Positions 9,478 through 19,019 of a DNA stretch of 64,000 nucleotides are shown here, one piece after another. The first letter of the stretch is position 1. The number at the start of each line of letters is the position of its first letter. Origin of the DNA: Actinomycetota bacterium (lineage in GTDB: Bacteria; Actinomycetota; Geothermincolia; Fen-727; Anoxymicrobiaceae); NCBI GenBank assembly GCA_018896525.1, contig JAHIMR010000048.1, positions 62,001 to 126,000 on the forward strand, in the 5' to 3' direction. The translations under genes and the position numbers were made by a program. The notes under the pieces were generated by a model. It searched no databases. It was not told where the DNA came from and saw only the letters and a program-made list of their open reading frames with translations.

Positions 9478-10149
9478 TCAAGTGTTGTCTTTATTTTCCA
9501 GGCGATCGAGCCGCCGCTCTATCCCGTTGAACATATCCAGTACAGGGTCCGGCAGGTTCTCGTGGTGGAGATCTATCGGCGAAACGCGCTCGCCGGAGCG
9601 AACCGCCACCCGCCCGGGCACTCCCACCACCGTGCAGTTAGGTGGGACGTCCTGGATAACCACCGCCCCGGCGCCCACCCGCGAGTCCCGGCCTACGGTA
9701 ATGGGGCCCAGCACCTTGGCTCCCGCCGCTATCACCACGTTGTCCTCCACCGTTGGATGCCGTTTGCCCCTCTCCTTGCCGGTCCCCCCCAGCGTTACAC
9801 CCTGGAATATGGTGACGTTCTCTCCTATCTCGCATGTCTCGCCTATCACCACTCCCATTCCGTGGTCGATAAATAAGCCGCGCCCGATGGTGGCCCCCTG
9901 GTGTATCTCGATGCCGGTTACGGCCCGGGCTAACATCGAGAGCAGCCGGGGCAGCAACGGGACCCCCCTCCGGTGAACATAGTTGGCGACCCGGTGCACC
10001 CACAACGCGTGGAGCCCGGGGTAGGACAGTACTATCTCCAGGGTGCTGGTGGCCGCGGGGTCACGGTCCTTCACCGCTCCGATGTCGTCACGGAGCACCG
10101 CGACGGCCTTCTGAAAAAACTCGCCTGCCGTTCCCGCGGGCTTACTCAT
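9478..10149 (-). CDS. cysE: serine O-acetyltransferase
   Basis: A 223-residue enzyme making O-acetylserine, the first step of cysteine synthesis. It has the helical N-terminal part and a left-handed beta-helix of hexapeptide repeats, with [12 protein letters not shown], the GGTGK loop and GAGAVV. The ATG at 10149 overlaps the gltX stop by 8 bp and has GGAGGAGAG upstream. Linkage with cysS is the classical arrangement in Bacillus, where a T-box controls cysES; no T-box was found here. Confidence 0.95.
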   Translation of the reverse strand: MSKPAGTAGEFFQKAVAVLRDDIGAVKDRDPAATSTLEIVLSYPGLHALWVHRVANYVHRRGVPLLPRLLSMLARAVTGIEIHQGATIGRGLFIDHGMGVVIGETCEIGENVTIFQGVTLGGTGKERGKRHPTVEDNVVIAAGAKVLGPITVGRDSRVGAGAVVIQDVPPNCTVVGVPGRVAVRSGERVSPIDLHHENLPDPVLDMFNGIERRLDRLENKDNT

Positions 10150-11617
10150 CTCTCTCCTCCAGCGTCCGTTTCGTGGCCCTGACACGGTCGGCGCAACCGC
10201 CCGGCCCCCAGAACAGTATGAGGTAGGTCAGGTCCGGCCCCACTGTACTACCTGTAACGGCAAGCCGGAAAGGCCATAGTACCGTCTTCGCCTTCCAGCC
10301 CCGCTCGGCAGCCTCCCGGCGCAGGTCGTCCACGATGCGCTCCGCCGTCGCCATGCCGTTTGATGGGTGCTTCTCAAGCGTCGAGATAAGGAGGTCCAGC
10401 GCCTCCTCGATGTCCGGAGACTTCACGAGCTCCCCGGCGGCCTTGTCGGATAACTCGCCGGCGGGACGTACGTAGATGTCGAGCGGCTGGCTTGCTATGT
10501 CGGCGAGTGTCTCCATACCGTTTCTTACTGAGGCGACAGCTATCTCCATCTTATCGCGCGCAAGAGACCGGTCCAGGTGGTCTATCACCAGGTCGGTCAA
10601 CTCCGAGTCGGAGAGCATCTTCATGTGCTGCCGGTTCAGCCAGTTGAGCTTGTCCATGTCGAATATCGCCTTGCCGGCGGAGACTCCCTCTATGCTGAAC
10701 TCCTCCACCAGTTCCCCCGGGGTAAATATCTCCCGGTCGTCCCCCGGCGACCACGAGAGCAGGGCAAGGTAGTTGATCAGCGCCTGTGGCAGATATCCCA
10801 TCTCCCGGTAATCGGAAACGGAGGTCGCCCCGTGCCTCTTGGACAGCTTCGCCCCGTCCGGGCCCATGAGCAGCGAGTGGTGCAGGAACATCGGCGGCGC
10901 AGCCCCAAGTGCCCTAAAAATGAGGACGTGACGAACCGCGTTTGTCAGGTGGTCGTCGCCCCTGATGACGTGTGTCACCTCCATGGTAATGTCGTCCACC
11001 ACCACCGCGAGGTGAAAGCCCGCCCGGCCGTCGGAGCGCAGTATGATGAAGTCGTCAATCTCGGAAGCGTTCACCTTCACCTCGCCCCTCAGCATATCGT
11101 TCACCGTCACCTCACCCTCCGGCACCCGGAACCTGATGGCGTACGGCCTGCCCTCCGCGGTGAGCCGCGCCCGCTCCTCGTCGGTAAGCCCGAGGCACTT
11201 CCGGTCGTACCGCCAGGCACGGCCCTCCCCGACCGCCGCGTTTTTCCTCTCCTTCAACTCCTCCGGGGTGCAGTAGCAGCGGTAAGCCCTGTCCTCTTCC
11301 AGAAGCCGGCGGGCGTACCCGGAGTAGATGTCCATACGCTCGCTCTGGCGGTATGGGCCGTGCTCACCACCCACGTCGGGCCCCTCGTCCCAGTCCAGCC
11401 CCATCCACAGCATCGAGTCCATGATGTCGCGCTCGAACTCCGCGGACGAACGCTCCCTGTCGGTGTCCTCCAGCCGCAGTATCATATCGCCGCCCGACCC
11501 CCGGGCGACCAGCCAGTTGAACAGGGCGGTACGTGCCGACCCCAGGTGCAGCCTCCCGGTGGGGCTGGGCGCGAACCTGACCCGTGCGCCTGGATTATCG
11601 CCGTCCCTTCTGGTCAT
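10142..11617 (-). CDS. gltX: glutamyl-tRNA synthetase
   Basis: A 491-residue class I synthetase. The N-terminus [19 protein letters not shown] holds the HIGH motif (HLGS); LSKRHGA is the KMSKS motif; RLEDTD binds glutamate. The C-terminal anticodon-binding helical domain ends [14 protein letters not shown]. Start ATG 11617 with GAGGAG five bases upstream. If the genome has gatCAB, which is not in this window, the enzyme is probably non-discriminating and also mischarges tRNA-Gln. It begins 35 bp after the flavin-reductase gene. Confidence 0.95.
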   Translation of the reverse strand: MTRRDGDNPGARVRFAPSPTGRLHLGSARTALFNWLVARGSGGDMILRLEDTDRERSSAEFERDIMDSMLWMGLDWDEGPDVGGEHGPYRQSERMDIYSGYARRLLEEDRAYRCYCTPEELKERKNAAVGEGRAWRYDRKCLGLTDEERARLTAEGRPYAIRFRVPEGEVTVNDMLRGEVKVNASEIDDFIILRSDGRAGFHLAVVVDDITMEVTHVIRGDDHLTNAVRHVLIFRALGAAPPMFLHHSLLMGPDGAKLSKRHGATSVSDYREMGYLPQALINYLALLSWSPGDDREIFTPGELVEEFSIEGVSAGKAIFDMDKLNWLNRQHMKMLSDSELTDLVIDHLDRSLARDKMEIAVASVRNGMETLADIASQPLDIYVRPAGELSDKAAGELVKSPDIEEALDLLISTLEKHPSNGMATAERIVDDLRREAAERGWKAKTVLWPFRLAVTGSTVGPDLTYLILFWGPGGCADRVRATKRTLEERDE

Positions 11618-11652
11618 CGGTACTCCTCTGTTTCGCCCGTGAGAACATCCCC

Positions 11653-12513
11653 TTAATGGCAGGGATGATGGTACGAATCCGCCATCGGGGCAAACCGTTT
11701 CCTCGACTTTTCCTCCTCGTCCCGGTAGACCCCCAGCCGGGCTGTCAGGAGGTCGAAATCAACCTGGTGGCCGTCGAACTCCGGCCCGTCCACGCAGGAG
11801 AACTTCGTCTCGCCACCCACCTCGCAGCGGCAGGTGCCGCACATGCCGGTCCCGTCCAGCATTATCGCGTTGAGGCTTACCACGGTGGGAATGCCGTACC
11901 CCCGGGTAAGCGACGATACCGCGGCCATCATGGGGACCGGCCCTACCGCCACCACCCTGTCCGGCTTCCACTGCTGGGCGGCGTCCTTCACCAGGGTGGT
12001 CACGAAACCCTTGATGCCCATCGAGCCGTCATCGGTCGCCACCTCGACCGGCGCGCCCAGCGCCTCCATCCTGTCCAGGAGGATGAGGTGCGCCCTGTCA
12101 CGGGAGCCAAGGAGAACCCTGACGTCGTTTCCCGCCTCCACCAGCGCCCGCGCTATCGGGTAAAGGGCGGTGATCCCGACGCCCCCACCCACGCAGGCCA
12201 CGCGGCCGAACTCTCGCGCCTCGGTAGGCTTTCCCAGGGGCCCCACCACGTCCTGGAGGCAATCTCCGATGCCCAGCAGGGATAGCTTATCGGTGGTCGT
12301 CCCCACCGCCTGGAACACCATCTCCACGGTGCCCTCCTCGGCTTTCCAGTCCATCAGCGTCAGCGGTATACGCTCGCCCGGCTCATCCACCCTCACGATG
12401 ATGAACTGCCCGGCCTTCGCGAGGGTCGGCACCAGCGGCGCGGTGACCTTAAGCCGGTACACATCCTCGGAGTACTGCTCCTTCTCCACTATCTCGAACC
12501 TCGTTCGTGCCAA
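11653..12513 (-). CDS. FAD/NAD-binding [2Fe-2S] reductase subunit, NfnA/SudB (PyrK-like) family
   Basis: A 286-residue protein: FAD-binding beta-barrel (ERIPLTLMDW), NAD(P)-binding domain (VGGGVGITALYPIARAL), then a cysteine-rich lobe (GTGMCGTCRC...FSCVDGPEFDGH) holding a [2Fe-2S] cluster. In Nfn and sulfide dehydrogenase this subunit pairs with a large flavoprotein (NfnB/GltA-like), whose gene normally follows at once. Here gltX follows, so the partner is elsewhere or different. The start is TTG 12513, four bases after the cooC stop, with GGGGAAGTAGGGAG upstream. Confidence 0.85.
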   Translation of the reverse strand: MARTRFEIVEKEQYSEDVYRLKVTAPLVPTLAKAGQFIIVRVDEPGERIPLTLMDWKAEEGTVEMVFQAVGTTTDKLSLLGIGDCLQDVVGPLGKPTEAREFGRVACVGGGVGITALYPIARALVEAGNDVRVLLGSRDRAHLILLDRMEALGAPVEVATDDGSMGIKGFVTTLVKDAAQQWKPDRVVAVGPVPMMAAVSSLTRGYGIPTVVSLNAIMLDGTGMCGTCRCEVGGETKFSCVDGPEFDGHQVDFDLLTARLGVYRDEEEKSRKRFAPMADSYHHPCH

Positions 12514-12517
12514 CTCC

Positions 12518-13300
12518 CTACTTCCCCTCCAGCTCTTCTTGCAACCTGTTCTTTATCACCACTATCTCGGCCTCGAACGTGGGGTCCGCGTCAAGCGCCG
12601 ATATCCCCTCGAGGTCCGCCTTTCTCACCTTATCGCTGAAGTGAACCGTGCCCAGGTACTCGATACCTTCGACGCCCTCCCTGAGCTTCTCTATCTCCGA
12701 GTCTTCCACCACCTTATTGAATACCATGAACAGCCGCCCGATACCTATCTCCCGCGCCAGCCGGGCAGTGGTGGTAGCCGTCTGTATGCTCCTCAGGCCC
12801 GGCTCAGCCACTATTATTATCGCGTCTACGCCCCGGGCTGTGCCCCTGCCCAGGTGCTCTATCCCCGCCTCCATGTCCATCACCACCACGTCGTCCCGGT
12901 CCAGTAGAATGTGCCGCATAAGGGCCTTGAGCAGCACCGACTCCGGGCACACACAGCCGCCGCCGCCCTCCTTGACCGTCCCCATCGCCAGGAGCCGTAC
13001 CCCCTCGTGGTCCAGGCATATCTTGTCCGGCAGGTCGTCGACCCTTGGGTTCATCTTGAACATCTGGCCGTAGGCGCCCAGCTTCGCACCGGTCCGCTCT
13101 TCCACCACGTCCTTCATCTCCGCCAGCGGGACTACGTCCATCGCGGTATCCGGGGGCACTCCGATAGAGACCGCGAGGTTGGCGTCAGGGTCGGCGTCAA
13201 TGGCCAGGACCTTCCTCCCGTCGGCCGCGAAGGATCGTGCGAGCCCGCCCGCGATCGTGCTCTTCCCAACTCCCCCTTTTCCACTGATGGCAATCTTCAA
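12518..13300 (-). CDS. cooC: CooC/AcsF-type nickel-insertion ATPase
   Basis: A 260-residue deviant-Walker P-loop ATPase of the MinD/ArsA class. GKGGVGKST is at residues 8-16, IDADPDANL follows switch I, and a CxC motif (GGCVCPES) lies where CooC dimers bind nickel. CooC-type ATPases help load nickel into the C-cluster of carbon monoxide dehydrogenase, or AcsF into acetyl-CoA synthase. No CODH gene is in the window. The start is TTG 13300 with GGAGGTGA upstream. It heads the operon running to rae1. Confidence 0.88.
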   Translation of the reverse strand: MKIAISGKGGVGKSTIAGGLARSFAADGRKVLAIDADPDANLAVSIGVPPDTAMDVVPLAEMKDVVEERTGAKLGAYGQMFKMNPRVDDLPDKICLDHEGVRLLAMGTVKEGGGGCVCPESVLLKALMRHILLDRDDVVVMDMEAGIEHLGRGTARGVDAIIIVAEPGLRSIQTATTTARLAREIGIGRLFMVFNKVVEDSEIEKLREGVEGIEYLGTVHFSDKVRKADLEGISALDADPTFEAEIVVIKNRLQEELEGK

Positions 13301-13411
13301 CCGGGTTCACCTCCAGGCTATACGGGCCACCATCCCGCGACAAGTGGCACCGGCATACGACGATACATGCAATGACCAATAATAACTGATATTGCGCCCG
13401 GTGCGCAGGTG

Positions 13412-15397
13412 TCACTTGATGGAGGTGATCTGCTCGAGCAGATCCATGAACTGCCGAACCACCTCAGGGTCGAACTGCGACCCGGAGTTCCTTCGCATCT
13501 CAGCCGTCGCCTCCTCGCGGGAGAGGGCCTTCCGGTACGGGCGGTCGGATGTCATCGCTTCGAAGGAGTCGGCGACCGCGAGTATGCGGGCACCCAGCGG
13601 TATATCGTCACCGGCCTTGCCGTCGACGTAGCCAAGGCCGTCGTATCGCTCATGGTGGTGGTAGATTATCGGTATTATGTTCCCCAGGTGCGGGAGTGGC
13701 TCGATTATGCGCATGCTCAAGACGGGGTGCATCTTGATAGCGGAGTACTCCTCCTCGGTCAGGCGGCCCGCCTTGTTGAGAATGCTGTCGGGCACTCCGA
13801 TCTTCCCCAGGTCGTGAAGCAGGGCCGCGAGTCTCACTTCCTCCACTTCCTCGCCGGACAACCCCATCGACTCCGCGATAGCTACCGAGTACTGTGTCAC
13901 CCGGGCGGAGTGCCCTACCGTATATGGGTCGCGCGCCTCGATCGCCGCCGCCAGGGAAGCGATCGCTCCCAGGTACGTGTCCTCGAGCCGCTCGTTGAGC
14001 TTGGTGTTCTCGATGGAGACCGCCGCCTGGGCCGCGAAGTTACCGAACACCTCCAGGCTGTCGCTGGTGTACCTCTCGTCAGGGGTGCGGGAGCCGACGG
14101 TTATCACGCCGATAATCTTGCCCCGGACCATCAGCGGGGAGACGATGCTCGCCTCGATCCCGATGTCAACGTCCCCGAAGCGGGGGTCCTTTACACCCTT
14201 GAGGAGGAGAACGGTCTCTCCATGCCGGTTGACCCAGTCCGCCACCTCCAGGAACGCCTCATCGCTCACCCAACCGGCTTCCCCGGTGCTCGCGGCCTCC
14301 TTGAGCTTGCCAAACATCTCCTCGGGAATCAGTATCGCCCCGCTGTCGGCGTGGGCCAGGGCGGTCGCCATCTCCAGAAGACTCTTGTGTTGCTCGTCAG
14401 GATCCAGGAACGAAGACAGTGTCCTGGCCACGATCCCGACCGCGGCCATGTGCTTCATCTTGCCTTCCATCTCGGCGAAAAGTCCGCTCTTCTCTACGGT
14501 AACCGCGATCTGGTTCGCGCAGGCCACCGCGAGGGCTATCTGCTCGGGAACGAACTCGCCGGTTTCACCCTGGTCCAGCAGGAGCAGGCCGACGTACTTC
14601 TCGCCCGACATCATCGGGACCAGCAGGACGACACTGGTGCCGTAGTCATCGAGCAGGCGTTCAATCTCCGGCGGGTTATGGCCGCCTTTCTTCAGTATCA
14701 CCGGCCCCCCCAGCAAGACCACCGCCTTCAAGGCGGCCAGGTCGGCTGTGGATTGTCGAATTGTTCCGGTGGCGTCCCACCGGTTACAGGCGACAATCTC
14801 GAGTTCCTCGCCGCCAAGGAACGCCAGCAGCGAACACCGCCCCAGCCCGGTAATGCTCGCCACCTTCTCCACGATTTCCGTGTAAACCTCGCGCTTGTTT
14901 CCCTCACTGGAGAGAAGGTCCGCCATGGAGTAAAGCGCCTCTATGCGCTTGGTTTTCTCGGTCACCTTGATGTTCCGGGAACCCAGGTACGTTCGCATCA
15001 TGGCAAACCGGCACTCCGAGAGAACCAGCTCCACGTCCATCATCGCGTCCACCAGGTCGGGGAGGGAAATAGCGCCTTCTTCGACCCGCTTCTCCATCTC
15101 GCCCCATATCGCCCTCTTCACCAGGTCCGGCGTATTGGGGATCTCGGCCATCGTGAGCCCGCGCTCGGAGCAGTTCTCGCCTATCGTCCCCCACCGGTCC
15201 AGTGACGCCGTGCTCTCCACCTTTCTCAGCCGGGAGACAAGCAGTTCGAGTGTCATCTCCGCCTGCCGGTGTATCTCGTCCGGAGGCAGGGCGGAGCGGC
15301 CCGCCTCTCTCTCGGTGATGAGCGCCGCGACACGTTCCAGTATCTCGGCACGGCTGCCGGATATCGCGTCAGCAATCCACGTCATAGACCTATCCAT
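13412..15397 (-). CDS. HD-GYP phosphodiesterase with RsbRD-like and two GAF domains
   Basis: About 661 residues. An all-helical N-terminal region resembles the RsbRD/RsbT-antagonist sensor domain (MTWIADAI...EREAG). Two GAF domains lie at about 160-310 and 325-475. The HD-GYP domain has HDLGKIGVPD and the second His cluster HHHERYDGLGY. The last motif is GYV rather than GYP. HD-GYP proteins hydrolyse cyclic di-GMP; activity here is likely but untested. The start is uncertain: ATG 15397 is used, ATG 15385 and TTG 15460 are alternatives. A degenerate GGDEF protein at 30125 is another c-di-GMP-type gene nearby. Confidence 0.87.
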   Translation of the reverse strand: MDRSMTWIADAISGSRAEILERVAALITEREAGRSALPPDEIHRQAEMTLELLVSRLRKVESTASLDRWGTIGENCSERGLTMAEIPNTPDLVKRAIWGEMEKRVEEGAISLPDLVDAMMDVELVLSECRFAMMRTYLGSRNIKVTEKTKRIEALYSMADLLSSEGNKREVYTEIVEKVASITGLGRCSLLAFLGGEELEIVACNRWDATGTIRQSTADLAALKAVVLLGGPVILKKGGHNPPEIERLLDDYGTSVVLLVPMMSGEKYVGLLLLDQGETGEFVPEQIALAVACANQIAVTVEKSGLFAEMEGKMKHMAAVGIVARTLSSFLDPDEQHKSLLEMATALAHADSGAILIPEEMFGKLKEAASTGEAGWVSDEAFLEVADWVNRHGETVLLLKGVKDPRFGDVDIGIEASIVSPLMVRGKIIGVITVGSRTPDERYTSDSLEVFGNFAAQAAVSIENTKLNERLEDTYLGAIASLAAAIEARDPYTVGHSARVTQYSVAIAESMGLSGEEVEEVRLAALLHDLGKIGVPDSILNKAGRLTEEEYSAIKMHPVLSMRIIEPLPHLGNIIPIIYHHHERYDGLGYVDGKAGDDIPLGARILAVADSFEAMTSDRPYRKALSREEATAEMRRNSGSQFDPEVVRQFMDLLEQITSIK

Positions 15398-15531
15398 AGC
15401 TGTTTTCAGGGGATATCCTGGTCCTCGGGAGGACTCCCTATCCCATCGTTCAAACGGCAACCAGGGGCGCCGGATACGACCACAACGACTATTCTATCAC
15501 CTGCCGCGGGAACTGACCCCCGGCCAGTCGC

Positions 15532-15570
15532 AAAATGACGCACTGGTGACAGGCACCAGTGCGTCATTTT
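15532..15570. terminator. perfect 17-bp inverted repeat with ACAGG loop (bidirectional terminator, REP-like)
   Basis: Arms 15532-15548 and 15554-15570 are exact reverse complements around the 5-nt loop ACAGG. The outer ends are AAAA and TTTT, and the inner core is GGTG/CACC. It lies downstream of nth on the minus strand. The element at 27300 has the same 17+5+17 layout but different stem sequence. A related GGTGCCAGGCACC palindrome lies at 15596-15608 and a half copy at 15661-15670. Confidence 0.75.
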
Positions 15571-15685
15571 TTCTAACGTTATTGCGTATAACGGTGGTGC
15601 CAGGCACCTGCGTTGCATTAAAGAGAGCGTTTGTGTGGATAGGTCAACGACAACACATGAGCCAGGCACCGTTTGGTTGACGCGA

Positions 15686-16339
15686 TTATTGTTGGTACTC
15701 GCAGATGTTGTTGACCGGGCAGACCTCGCAACGGGTGGCCCTCGCGCGGCATACCTCGCGACCCAGGCGCACCAGGTTGAGGTGCGTCCGGGGGCGCTTC
15801 GCCGGTGGGACGAGCTCCTCCAGCTCCTGCTGCGCCCTCTCCGCGGTAATCTCTTTATCTATCAGCCCTATCCTCTTCGTAGTCCTTAGCACGTGGGTGT
15901 CCACCGGAAGTACCTTTCGGCCCCCCGCGAACATCAGCACCACCGACGCGGTCTTCGGCCCGACCCCTGTAAGGGACGTGAGGAACTCCCGCGCCTCACC
16001 CACGCTCAAGCCACCGAGGAACTCCAGCGAGTACTCGCCGCGCTCACGGTGAATCTCGGCCAGAATCGCTTGAATGACTACCGACTTCCGCTGGGATAAC
16101 CCTCCGGGACGAATCGCCTCCTCCACCTCCGTAAGCGGGGCGGTCGCTATCCCCTCGACTGACGGGAACCTCTCGGTCAGGCGCCGGTACGCCAGGTCGT
16201 AGTTGTTCCTCGACGTGTTCTGGGAGAGCACCGCGTGGATGAGTTCGTGGATCATGTCACGCCTGTCGCTGGGTAAACGTGATCCGAACGCCCGGGCCAG
16301 CCGCCTATCAACCTCCAGCGCTTTTTCTCTTCTTTCCAT
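15686..16339 (-). CDS. nth: endonuclease III (DNA glycosylase/AP lyase)
   Basis: A 217-residue base-excision repair enzyme for oxidised pyrimidines. The helix-hairpin-helix TGVGPKTASVVL holds the catalytic Lys119, and VDTHV holds Asp137, matching E. coli Lys120/Asp138. The C-terminal [4Fe-4S] motif C-x6-C-x2-C-x5-C is complete (CRARATRCEVCPVNNIC). The ATG at 16339 lies five bases after the DUF362 stop; an upstream extension to 16504 would overlap that gene and shows no homology. Confidence 0.95.
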   Translation of the reverse strand: MERREKALEVDRRLARAFGSRLPSDRRDMIHELIHAVLSQNTSRNNYDLAYRRLTERFPSVEGIATAPLTEVEEAIRPGGLSQRKSVVIQAILAEIHRERGEYSLEFLGGLSVGEAREFLTSLTGVGPKTASVVLMFAGGRKVLPVDTHVLRTTKRIGLIDKEITAERAQQELEELVPPAKRPRTHLNLVRLGREVCRARATRCEVCPVNNICEYQQ

Positions 16340-16344
16340 AGCGG

Positions 16345-17649
16345 CTAATGAGGGACTATAGGGGGAATCCGGGCGGTGGTCCGATGCAACTTCGCCTTGA
16401 GCAGAAGTTCCACCGACTTGACCGGGCTCACCGGCACCATCTTCAGGGGGCTCACCTTCATGAGCTTTGTCAACGCCCCGGTGGTGCCGGCCAGGTCGTT
16501 GCACTCACGGGTGTAAGAGACGTTCTTCCTGCCCAGCCGATTCTTGAGCCGCCTTCCAACCTCGTTGTAGGCACACGGACCCGCGATGAACACGCGCCCC
16601 TCTATCCCGTCTATCTCCTCGAGGTCAAAGCCCTTGCCCATGACGATGGTAAAGCCTCCCTTGCCCTCGAAGTCCAGGTAAAGGACCTGGAGAAGCGCCA
16701 TCGTGTTGCCGTAGCATCCCTCAGGACAGTTACGCTCGGCGCCTCTTATCACCTCAACATCGGGTGGGAACGCGTCGTACAGCTCGTACGGGTACCTCTT
16801 CTTGAAACGGTCCAGCGGCTCCTCCACCACCTCGATCTCTTCCAGGTCCCCGCAGCCCAGGCCCATCCCCCTGGCTTCCTCGAGATGCTCGACCTCCTCG
16901 ATGCCGTATCCTAAGATACGGGCACAGACGACATCCACCGCCAGCGTATCCGTCCCCCCGATGAGGATGTTGAACGGCACCAGTGCCTTCTTGTGCAGCG
17001 CCACCGGCGGGTAATGACCGTAGATGGTCGCCACGGTGCCGTCCACCAGCGTGAAGTCCGGCCTGATAACGCTGTAAATATCGGCGAGCTTCCTGTGTAA
17101 CAGGAAGTTGTGGTCGGGGGAGCGGTCTTTGTGGGCGATGAGGCCGTACTGGTTCTTTATCCCCGCGGTGAGCACGGTCATGGAGTGGGTCTTGAGCCGG
17201 GGGACGTTTATATAGCAGACCCGGTCACGTTCTTCGATGATGCGCTTGACGTGCCTGGAGACATTGACCCGGTAACCCATGTGGGGAAGCTCGAGTGGCA
17301 CCTGCTTTCCCTCGTCCAGGTACAGCACCTCGGCCCCGTGCTCCCGCGCGAGTTCATCGAAGCCCGTGACATGAAAGACCAGCCGGGTGATGTTGCTCTG
17401 GGTCGAGTTCTCCATAAGGTACAGTTGCCTGGCACCCGCCTCCCTGCAGTAATCCATGACCGCGCCGGTCACCTCGAGGTTGGTGTAGGCGTACGGCTTG
17501 AAGTCGATCGCGTTGACCTTGACGTAGACGGCGTCCGGCTTCTCCTCTATCATGCCCGCGACGCCATGCCGGTCCATCACCCGCGAAACGGCGCCGGGCA
17601 GGTCCCTCTTGATGTCAGCGATGGATACCGTCGTTTTCTTTTTCGCCAC
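16345..17649 (-). CDS. DUF362-domain protein
   Basis: A 434-residue cytoplasmic protein of the DUF362 family. Visible family features are YVKVNAIDFKP, INVPRLKTHSMTVLTAGIKN and the NCPEGCYGN and AGPCAYNE cysteine motifs near the end. The family occurs in anaerobes, often beside ferredoxin domains, which this copy lacks; no biochemical role is firmly known. The start is GTG 17649 with GGAGGAACG upstream. It lies between lysA (35 bp gap) and nth (5 bp gap), presumably one operon. Confidence 0.8.
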   Translation of the reverse strand: MAKKKTTVSIADIKRDLPGAVSRVMDRHGVAGMIEEKPDAVYVKVNAIDFKPYAYTNLEVTGAVMDYCREAGARQLYLMENSTQSNITRLVFHVTGFDELAREHGAEVLYLDEGKQVPLELPHMGYRVNVSRHVKRIIEERDRVCYINVPRLKTHSMTVLTAGIKNQYGLIAHKDRSPDHNFLLHRKLADIYSVIRPDFTLVDGTVATIYGHYPPVALHKKALVPFNILIGGTDTLAVDVVCARILGYGIEEVEHLEEARGMGLGCGDLEEIEVVEEPLDRFKKRYPYELYDAFPPDVEVIRGAERNCPEGCYGNTMALLQVLYLDFEGKGGFTIVMGKGFDLEEIDGIEGRVFIAGPCAYNEVGRRLKNRLGRKNVSYTRECNDLAGTTGALTKLMKVSPLKMVPVSPVKSVELLLKAKLHRTTARIPPIVPH

Positions 17650-17684
17650 CGTTCCTCCACGCGGTTCAATCGGAGAAAGGCGGC

Positions 17685-18941
17685 TTAGATACCGTCGGGG
17701 ATGGCCTCACCACGGACCAGGTCCTCGTAAGTCTCGCGACGCCTTATCACGAACGCCTTTCGCCCCCACACCAGTATCTCGGGGACCCTGGTCCGCGAGT
17801 TATAGTTCGAGGACATGGAGAACCCGTAAGCCCCGGCGGTAAACACCGCCAGCAGGTCCCCCTGCTTGACCTCCTGCATCGTAAAGTCCCGGGCCAGGAA
17901 ATCGGATGACTCGCAGATCGGGCCGACGACATCCACCTTGACGTCCCTTACCCCCTCGCGTTGGTTGACAGGCGCTATGTGGTGTTTCGCCTGGTACAGA
18001 CTGGGGCGTATCAGGTCGTTCATGGCGGCGTCAACTACGACGAACCTCTTCTCCTCGCCATGCTTGTCGTAGAGAACCGTGGTGACCAGTATCCCCGAGT
18101 TCCCGGTTATCATCCGGCCGACCTCAACTATGATTGTCGCCCCGACGTCTTCCAGCAACGGCACAAGGGCGCTGGCGTACTGGTCCGGGGTGAGCGCCTC
18201 CTCGTCGGTGTACTGGATGCCGAACCCCCCGCCGATGTTTACGTACCGGATATCCATCCCCAGGACCTTCAAGCTCTTGGCCAGCTTGACTAACTTGTTC
18301 ACGCCGTTCTCGAACGGTCCTGACTCCAGTATCTGGGAGCCGATATGCATATGGACCCCTATGGGGTTCAGGCCGGGGAGTTTCTGGGCCACCTCGTACT
18401 CCGCCATCGCCGCCTTCAACGGTATGCCGAACTTGCTCTGCTTGAGGCCGGTTGCAACGTAAGGGTGGGTCTTGGGGTTGATGTCGGGGTTCACTCTCAA
18501 GGCGACCGGCGCCTCGACCCCCATCCTCTCCGCAACCCTGTTTATGAGCATCAGTTCCTGGCTGGACTCCACGTTGAACAGGAGAATGCCCTCCCCCAGG
18601 GCATGCTCGATCTCTATCTCAGTCTTGCCCAACCCCGCGAAGACTATCTTCCGGGGGTCTATTCCACCCTTGAGCGCCCTGAAGAGCTCGCCCCCGGAGA
18701 CCACGTCCGCTCCCGCACCCTCGTTTGCGAGCAGCCGCAGGATTGCTACGTTGCTGTTCGACTTCACCGAGAAGCAAATGATATGCTCCAGCGCGCTGAA
18801 CGCCTGGTCCACCACCCTGTAGTGATTGACCAGCGTGTTCCTGCTGTACAGGTAGAACGGCGTGCCGACCTTCTTCGCGATATCGGAAACACGGAGTTCT
18901 TCGCAACACAGTACGCCGTTCCTGTAGACGAAATCGTTCAC
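17685..18941 (-). CDS. lysA: diaminopimelate decarboxylase
   Basis: A 418-residue PLP enzyme making lysine from meso-diaminopimelate. The Schiff-base Lys60 is in CFSVKSNSN, the His-Ile-Gly loop is HMHIGSQI, and the catalytic Cys is in GPICESSDFL. The glycine-rich motif that is EPGR in most homologues reads EVGR here. The start is GTG 18941, preceded by GGAGGAA. It is the first gene of a lysA-DUF362-nth unit. Lysine pathway neighbours (dapA, dapB) are not in the window. Confidence 0.95.
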   Translation of the reverse strand: MNDFVYRNGVLCCEELRVSDIAKKVGTPFYLYSRNTLVNHYRVVDQAFSALEHIICFSVKSNSNVAILRLLANEGAGADVVSGGELFRALKGGIDPRKIVFAGLGKTEIEIEHALGEGILLFNVESSQELMLINRVAERMGVEAPVALRVNPDINPKTHPYVATGLKQSKFGIPLKAAMAEYEVAQKLPGLNPIGVHMHIGSQILESGPFENGVNKLVKLAKSLKVLGMDIRYVNIGGGFGIQYTDEEALTPDQYASALVPLLEDVGATIIVEVGRMITGNSGILVTTVLYDKHGEEKRFVVVDAAMNDLIRPSLYQAKHHIAPVNQREGVRDVKVDVVGPICESSDFLARDFTMQEVKQGDLLAVFTAGAYGFSMSSNYNSRTRVPEILVWGRKAFVIRRRETYEDLVRGEAIPDGI

Positions 18942-19019
18942 ATTTCCTCCCGTAACAACTCCATGCTTTTACAATACCACAACTGCATGTTCATCCCGGA
19001 ACCGTTCACGTTGCTTTTT

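Noticed and set aside
13409-15205. Long plus-strand open frame opposite the HD-GYP gene
   Set aside because: Antisense to clear GAF and HD-GYP domains; composition is that of a shadow frame.
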